From Eutrophocola sp964601805 (lineage in GTDB: Bacteria; Pseudomonadota; Gammaproteobacteria; Pseudomonadales; Pseudohongiellaceae), in NCBI GenBank assembly GCA_964601805.1, contig CAZROW010000007.1, positions 1 through 59,451 on the forward strand: a DNA stretch of 59,451 nucleotides. The letters run 5' to 3'. Position 1 is the stretch's first letter; each line of letters opens with the position of its first letter. Shown here piece after piece: positions 55,221 to 59,451 of this stretch. Position numbers and translations under genes: made by a program. The notes below the pieces were generated by a model, which was given only the letters and a program-made list of their open reading frames with translations, was not told the origin of the DNA and made no database searches.

Positions 55221-56948
55221 TCAGGTCCTCTCTGTCTTGCTTAAAAACATTTCGCTCATGTAGCCACCACGGATTGCCATGGGATAGACATGCTCTTCCG
55301 GGTCAACAGCCACATCAATGAATACCAGCTTGTCTGTCATGGCCATGGCTTCTGCCATCTTCTCATCAAGCTCGCTGAGCTTGTCGATCCGCACTCCGGC
55401 ATGCCCATAGGATTCTGCCAGGGCAATAAAGTCAGGCAGTGAATCGGCATAGGTGCTTTGTGAATGACGGCCACCGTACTGCATGTCCTGCCACTGCTTG
55501 ACCATGCCCAGGGCCTTGTTGTTAAGGTTCACAATCTTGATGGGCAGGGCACACTGCTTGCAGGTTGCCAGTTCCTGGATATTCATCTGGATACTGCCTT
55601 CGCCGGTGACGCAGGCAACGATGGCATCGGGAAAGGCCAGTTGCACACCCATGGCGGCGGGCAGGCCGAAGCCCATGGTGCCCAGGCCACCGGAATTGAT
55701 CCAGCGTCTTGGCAGGTCAAAGTTGTAATACTGTGCGGCAAACATCTGGTGCTGGCCCACGTCAGAAGTGATATAGGCATCACCATTGGTGGCCTTGTAA
55801 AGCGCCTGGATCACCTGCTGCGGCTTGATAATCTCGCCCTCTGCAGGCGTAACAGCCAGGCACTGGCGCTCACGCCACTTGTTGATCTTGGCCCACCAGG
55901 CATCCAGTGCCTCGGTGTCCACTTTCTGCTTTGATGCAGTGACCTGTTCCAGCATTTCCTTCAGGACAGGGGCAACCGGACCTACGATGGGAACATGGGC
56001 AGTCACGGTCTTGGAAATGGAAGCCGGGTCGATGTCCACGTGCAAAATGGTCGCGTTGGGGCAGAACTTGCTGACATCCGAGTTGGTCACACGGTCATCA
56101 AACCGGGCACCGATGGCCAGGATGACGTCGGCTTCGTGCATACCCATGTTGGCTTCATAGGTACCATGCATTCCCAGCATGCCGACAAACTGATTGTCAG
56201 TGGCAGGATAGGCGCCAAGACCCATCAGGGTGTTGGTCACCGGAAAACCGAGCTTGCGCGCCAGCTGTGTCAACAGCTCGCCGCCATCACCCAGCACAAC
56301 ACCACCGCCGGCATATATCATGGGCTGTTTGGCGCCCATCAGTATCTCGACGGCTTTCTTGATCTGGCCGGAGTGCCCTTTCGTCGGCGGGTTGTAGGAA
56401 CGGATTTTTACGGTTTCCGGATATTCATACGGAAACGTTTCACCCGGATCGGTAACGTCCTTGGGCACATCAATAACGACAGGGCCGGGCCTGCCGGTAC
56501 TGGCAATGTGGAAAGCCTGCTTCACAATCATGGGAATGTCTTCGGCACGCTGAACCATGAAGCTGTGTTTCACCACGGGGCGGGAAACACCAATCATGTC
56601 CGTTTCCTGGAAGGCATCTGAACCAATGGCATCACGGGTGACCTGGCCGGAGATGACCACCATGGGAATGGAATCCATGAAAGCAGTGGCAATACCGGTA
56701 ATGGCATTGGTCGCACCGGGTCCGGAAGTCACCAGCACGACGCCGGGTTTGCCTGTTGAACGGGCATAGCCGTCCGCTGCGTGTGTTGCAGCCTGTTCGT
56801 GACGCACCAGGATGTGCTCTACCTTGTCCTGGTTAAAAATGGCGTCATAGATGTGCAGGGCGGCACCGCCAGGGTAGCCGAATATCAGGTCAACACCTTC
56901 ATCGTGCAGGGCACGAATCAGCATGTCTCCACCGGAAAGCATTTCCAC
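55221..56948 (-). CDS. ilvI: Acetolactate synthase large (catalytic) subunit
   Basis: The thiamine-diphosphate enzyme makes acetolactate or acetohydroxybutyrate from pyruvate. The HEQAATHAADGYAR loop with the catalytic Glu is near residue 51 and the ThDP/Mg motif GEGSIQMNIQEL is near 436. The GTG at 56948 is favoured because AGAGG is 8 bases upstream and gives the usual VEMLSGGDM start (575 residues); ATGs at 56969 and 56990 would extend it. It forms an operon with ilvH. Confidence 0.95.
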   Translation of the reverse strand: MEMLSGGDMLIRALHDEGVDLIFGYPGGAALHIYDAIFNQDKVEHILVRHEQAATHAADGYARSTGKPGVVLVTSGPGATNAITGIATAFMDSIPMVVISGQVTRDAIGSDAFQETDMIGVSRPVVKHSFMVQRAEDIPMIVKQAFHIASTGRPGPVVIDVPKDVTDPGETFPYEYPETVKIRSYNPPTKGHSGQIKKAVEILMGAKQPMIYAGGGVVLGDGGELLTQLARKLGFPVTNTLMGLGAYPATDNQFVGMLGMHGTYEANMGMHEADVILAIGARFDDRVTNSDVSKFCPNATILHVDIDPASISKTVTAHVPIVGPVAPVLKEMLEQVTASKQKVDTEALDAWWAKINKWRERQCLAVTPAEGEIIKPQQVIQALYKATNGDAYITSDVGQHQMFAAQYYNFDLPRRWINSGGLGTMGFGLPAAMGVQLAFPDAIVACVTGEGSIQMNIQELATCKQCALPIKIVNLNNKALGMVKQWQDMQYGGRHSQSTYADSLPDFIALAESYGHAGVRIDKLSELDEKMAEAMAMTDKLVFIDVAVDPEEHVYPMAIRGGYMSEMFLSKTERT

Positions 56949-57348
56949 TGTTTTGTCCTCTAGGTTCATGTCCGCATTCACCGGACACATTCAGTTCATT
57001 GGGTTTGGCGACAACGCATAAACACCGCCGATACGCAGACAGCCGGCATATCGCCGTACAGCTGTATCCTGTCTGCTGCATCATGTTTCGATCTTTTGAT
57101 CAGTATTGATCAGGTTCTGGTTGAACCTTTAGAGGGCCCGCACGAGATAACGTGCCGGGGGGCTTTAGCAAATTCTGAACCCGTTCCAAGTTCAGTGTCA
57201 CAGACAAAGCCGGTCTCTGGGGGTCAACCAACATCCATTTAGGATCGATTGGTCCTGGCGACTGAACATGGGATCACCTGTTCAGTCCGTCCACCACACA
57301 CATATCACTGGTCAACAGTGACACATGAAGCGCGCACTTTAGGGGAAG
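56949..57348 (-). promoter_or_regulatory. Candidate leader region of ilvIH
   Basis: This 400-base non-coding region contains a hairpin ACTGAACA/TGTTCAGT (57261-57286) whose loop holds an AGGTGA and whose arm holds an ATG opening a 23-codon ORF (57269-57198) with several Leu and Ile codons. A further CTGAAC/GTTCAG hairpin is at 57175-57195, and a GGCACG/CGTGC hairpin lies at 57139-57156. The arrangement could be an attenuator or leader, but branched-chain codons are not strongly enriched. Confidence 0.35.
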
Positions 57349-58032
57349 TCAGGGTTCTATGTCAAGGGAGAGCAGGAATTGCTCGTCGTGTGCATCAAGG
57401 ACCTGCTGGTAAAACGAGGTGAACATGGCCTTTACCCAGGCAAAGGCCGGAATCATGCCTACGACCAGCAGAAGCAGGCCGCCGATGATCATCAGGAAGG
57501 CCACAATGCCCAGTTGCAGGGCAACTGGCCAGTGTATCCGGGTAAGCGCCCAGCTGGCCTTGAAGGCCTCCTGCGGCCCCAGGCCCTTGTCCATCACCAG
57601 GAGGGGAGCCAGTACAGTGCGACAGGCAATATAGATACCCGGCAGGATCAGGCAAATGAAGCCAAAAATGATGGCGAGCATGACCATGATATTGGTCAGG
57701 ATGATATCAATATAGAGCGACCTGGAATCGAATCCGCGGATGATATCCCTGACATCCACCTCCTGGTCCCGGTGTCCGCGCAGGAAGGTCATTTTGGCGC
57801 CGTATTCAAATACCGGTTTAACAAATACTGTGATAAAAGAGGCCAGGAGGCCGCCGGAGACTGGGCCCCAGAAAAACCAGTTTCCGGAATTCATACCCTC
57901 CCGGATCCCGAAACCATTGCTGAAGGATTCCAGAATCCCGAGAATGACGATGATGAGCATGTACGGCCAGAAATTGGCCTTGAGATTGCGCAGGCCGGCA
58001 TCGATGGCCTTGGGTACTGTGACTGTGGGCAT
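57349..58032 (-). CDS. Multi-pass membrane protein (DUF975-like)
   Basis: The 227-residue inner-membrane protein has about five membrane helices. The cytoplasmic segment KGLGPQEAFKASWALTRIHW near residue 153 is typical of the DUF975 / glycerophosphodiesterase-membrane-domain group. It has no known enzymatic motif. The role may be in membrane homeostasis, but this is speculation. It lies 74 bases downstream of the dipeptidase gene in the same direction. Confidence 0.75.
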   Translation of the reverse strand: MPTVTVPKAIDAGLRNLKANFWPYMLIIVILGILESFSNGFGIREGMNSGNWFFWGPVSGGLLASFITVFVKPVFEYGAKMTFLRGHRDQEVDVRDIIRGFDSRSLYIDIILTNIMVMLAIIFGFICLILPGIYIACRTVLAPLLVMDKGLGPQEAFKASWALTRIHWPVALQLGIVAFLMIIGGLLLLVVGMIPAFAWVKAMFTSFYQQVLDAHDEQFLLSLDIEP

Positions 58033-58106
58033 AACATCCCCCCCGGGGTTATGTATTCAGATAACCAGGCTGACCTCGACCGCCAACAGCAGCGAAGAAT
58101 AGCCTG

Positions 58107-59213
58107 TTATTGATAATCAGCCACGCGCTCTGCTTCTTCCAGAATGCGCAGCACGTTCCCGCTCCACAGCAAACCAATATTCTCCTCACTATAACCGCGT
58201 CTGACAAGTTCCAGCGTGACATTGAAGGTTTCAAGGGCGTTATTCCAGCCAGTAATGCCGCCACCACCGCCAAAATCGGAAGAAATACCCACATGCTCGA
58301 TGCCAATGAGATTTACGGCGTGGTCAATATGATCCACCAGGCCCTGGACATCAGCATCGCCACCCTCCTTCACATAGGGATTAAAGGCAACGATCTGGAC
58401 AACGCCGCCATTGTCTTTCAAGGCCATCAACTGTGCATCATCCAGGTTGCGCGGATGGTCCGCCACGGCCTTGACGCTGGAATGGGAAGCAATGACCGGG
58501 GCGCTGGAATGGCGAGTCGCATCCAGCATGGTCTGACGTGATACATGACTGACATCTACCAGGATGCCCAACCGGTTGAGTTCATCCACCACCTCGTAAC
58601 CGAATTTGCTCAGCCCGCCGTGTTCTATCTCCTCGTCACCAAACTGGGGCCGAGGTTGGGCTGAATCGCCGATGGCATTATGGCCGTTGTGCACAAGGGT
58701 CATGTAACGGGCTCCACGGCGACGGTAATCCTCCAGCAGGGACAGGTCCTCACCAATGGCGAAACCGTTTTCAATACCAATCATCGCCACCAGTTTACCT
58801 TCAGCAAACATTGCCCTGGCTTCAGCTGCCGTCTCCGCCAACCCGATGCGGTCCGGGTACATGTAATCCGTCATGCGATGAATGGCATCAAACTTGGCCA
58901 CCGCATCTGCTATCGCGAGACGGTAGTTTTCCTCAGTCCTCTCCTGCTGCCCCACATAAACAATGAAAAAAGCCGCATCCAGCCCCCCTGCTTCCATCGA
59001 GTCCAGGTTGACCTGGGCCTCGGCATTACCGGGATCATGTTCACTGGTACCAAAGGTCAACGGAATATCCACGTGGGTATCCAGCGCCATCACCCGGTCA
59101 TGAATCGCCCGGGCACGGGCAACGAGATCGTCCTCGCTGGCAGCGAGGACCGATACAGGAAAAAGGATAAAGGATAAAAGTAGGAACCTGCTAAGGGATA
59201 TTGGGAGTGTCAT
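58107..59213 (-). CDS. Membrane dipeptidase (peptidase family M19)
   Basis: The 368-residue exported enzyme is like renal dipeptidase. The metal-binding DTHVDIP near residue 45 has His and Asp, IGIENG near 143 has the bridging Glu, and SHVSRQTM and ASHSSVKA give two more His ligands. The DHPRNLDD block is also typical. It hydrolyses dipeptides or D-amino-acid peptides in the periplasm. The signal peptide (VLA-AS) is encoded partly by an AT-rich simple-sequence tract. A long inverted-repeat element lies upstream. Confidence 0.9.
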   Translation of the reverse strand: MTLPISLSRFLLLSFILFPVSVLAASEDDLVARARAIHDRVMALDTHVDIPLTFGTSEHDPGNAEAQVNLDSMEAGGLDAAFFIVYVGQQERTEENYRLAIADAVAKFDAIHRMTDYMYPDRIGLAETAAEARAMFAEGKLVAMIGIENGFAIGEDLSLLEDYRRRGARYMTLVHNGHNAIGDSAQPRPQFGDEEIEHGGLSKFGYEVVDELNRLGILVDVSHVSRQTMLDATRHSSAPVIASHSSVKAVADHPRNLDDAQLMALKDNGGVVQIVAFNPYVKEGGDADVQGLVDHIDHAVNLIGIEHVGISSDFGGGGGITGWNNALETFNVTLELVRRGYSEENIGLLWSGNVLRILEEAERVADYQ

Positions 59214-59284
59214 TTATTTGAGCCCATTCGAAGAAAAAAATGTTTACAAAATACCTGCTCTGGAATCCAACTCGCGGCCAGGGA

Positions 59285-59381
59285 TTTTGTTCTCAGACAA
59301 GGCGCTTATGCACGCAGTGAGGGAGCGTACACATCAGTACGTGACCGAGTGAGTACATAAGCAACGCCGTATGAGGACAAA
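59285..59381. repeat. Long imperfect inverted repeat, right edge
   Basis: Outer arms TTTTGTTCTCA and TGAGGACAAAA, then GGCG/CGCC, GCTTATG/CATAAGC and CGTAC/GTACG form one nested hairpin of about 97 bases. Similar elements are scattered between genes in Pseudomonas and relatives, as far as I recall. It is followed by a shorter palindrome at 59400-59437. Confidence 0.65.
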
Positions 59382-59399
59382 AGACCGGGCGCCCCCAGG

Positions 59400-59437
59400 C
59401 TGTCAATGCGTCATCGAGTAGATGACGTAATTGACAG
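59400..59437. repeat. Palindrome next to a REP head at the right edge
   Basis: CTGTCAAT and ATTGACAG enclose GCGTCATC and GATGACGT-type arms with a short GAGTA loop. Bases 59445-59451 repeat the GTAGGCC head of the REP-like family and run out of the window. Confidence 0.6.
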
Positions 59438-59451
59438 CGAACCTGTAGGCC

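Overview
The window looks like a chromosomal segment of a free-living, aerobic, probably marine gammaproteobacterium. The cell-wall and lipoate cluster (dacA, ybeD-like, lipB, lipA, rlpA, rodA, mrdA, rlmH, rsfS, nadD, proA) and the ilvI-ilvH / pssA / msrP / msrQ neighbourhood have the gene order known from Gammaproteobacteria such as Pseudomonas. The accessory genes (DUF6152, DUF885, DUF5916, arylsulfotransferase-like, orphan c-type cytochromes, membrane dipeptidase) are typical of oligotrophic marine lineages. A genus cannot be fixed by eye. No prophage, insertion sequence or CRISPR array was seen.

Layout. 1-2.9 kb: 3' part of a hybrid sensor kinase with a PhnD-like sensor, carrying an apparent frameshift near the left edge, then a YjbR/MmcQ protein. 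2.9-5.7 kb: a minus-strand periplasmic unit of a DUF6152 protein, a haem-motif-bearing Vgb-like beta-propeller and a small cytochrome c. 6-11.9 kb: polysaccharide deacetylase, a membrane-anchored unknown, a DAACS symporter, a Na/Pi transporter and DNA polymerase III delta (holA). 11.9-23.9 kb: an SDR oxidoreductase and the long minus-strand lipoate / cell-shape / ribosome-maturation cluster, ending upstream in proA and a GIY-YIG protein. 24-26.3 kb: serA-serC, serine synthesis. 26.4-36.6 kb: minus-strand accessory genes: TPR protein, CBM9/DUF5916 outer-membrane protein, DUF924, MpaA-like amidase, L,D-transpeptidase, a sigma factor / DUF3619-like / DUF3106 cassette, a uracil-DNA glycosylase-like protein and two DUF3237 paralogues. 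36.7-48 kb: dienelactone hydrolase, 2-hydroxyacid dehydrogenase, triheme cytochrome, SIMPL protein, NAD(P)HX epimerase, secreted proteins, aldo/keto reductase and an arylsulfotransferase-like propeller. 48-59.4 kb: a repeat zone beside a lone tRNA-Ile(GAT), msrQ-msrP, pssA, a class II ilvC facing the opposite way, a beta-barrel protein, ilvH-ilvI, a membrane protein and a membrane dipeptidase.

The most unusual material is non-coding. Two 138/139-bp direct repeats, each ending in a copy of the 3' end of tRNA-Ile(GAT), lie beside a broken second copy of that tRNA. Two intergenic elements (msrP-msrQ and GIY-YIG-proA) are bounded by inverted arrays of about 8-bp units. A cluster of alternating REP-like palindromes lies between the ilvH and outer-membrane protein genes, and a long imperfect inverted repeat sits at the right edge. 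Two genes (the sensor kinase and the L,D-transpeptidase) show clean single-base frameshifts, and a third site (lipoprotein / M14 peptidase) may be another. Whether these are real or assembly errors decides whether three envelope or signalling genes are intact.
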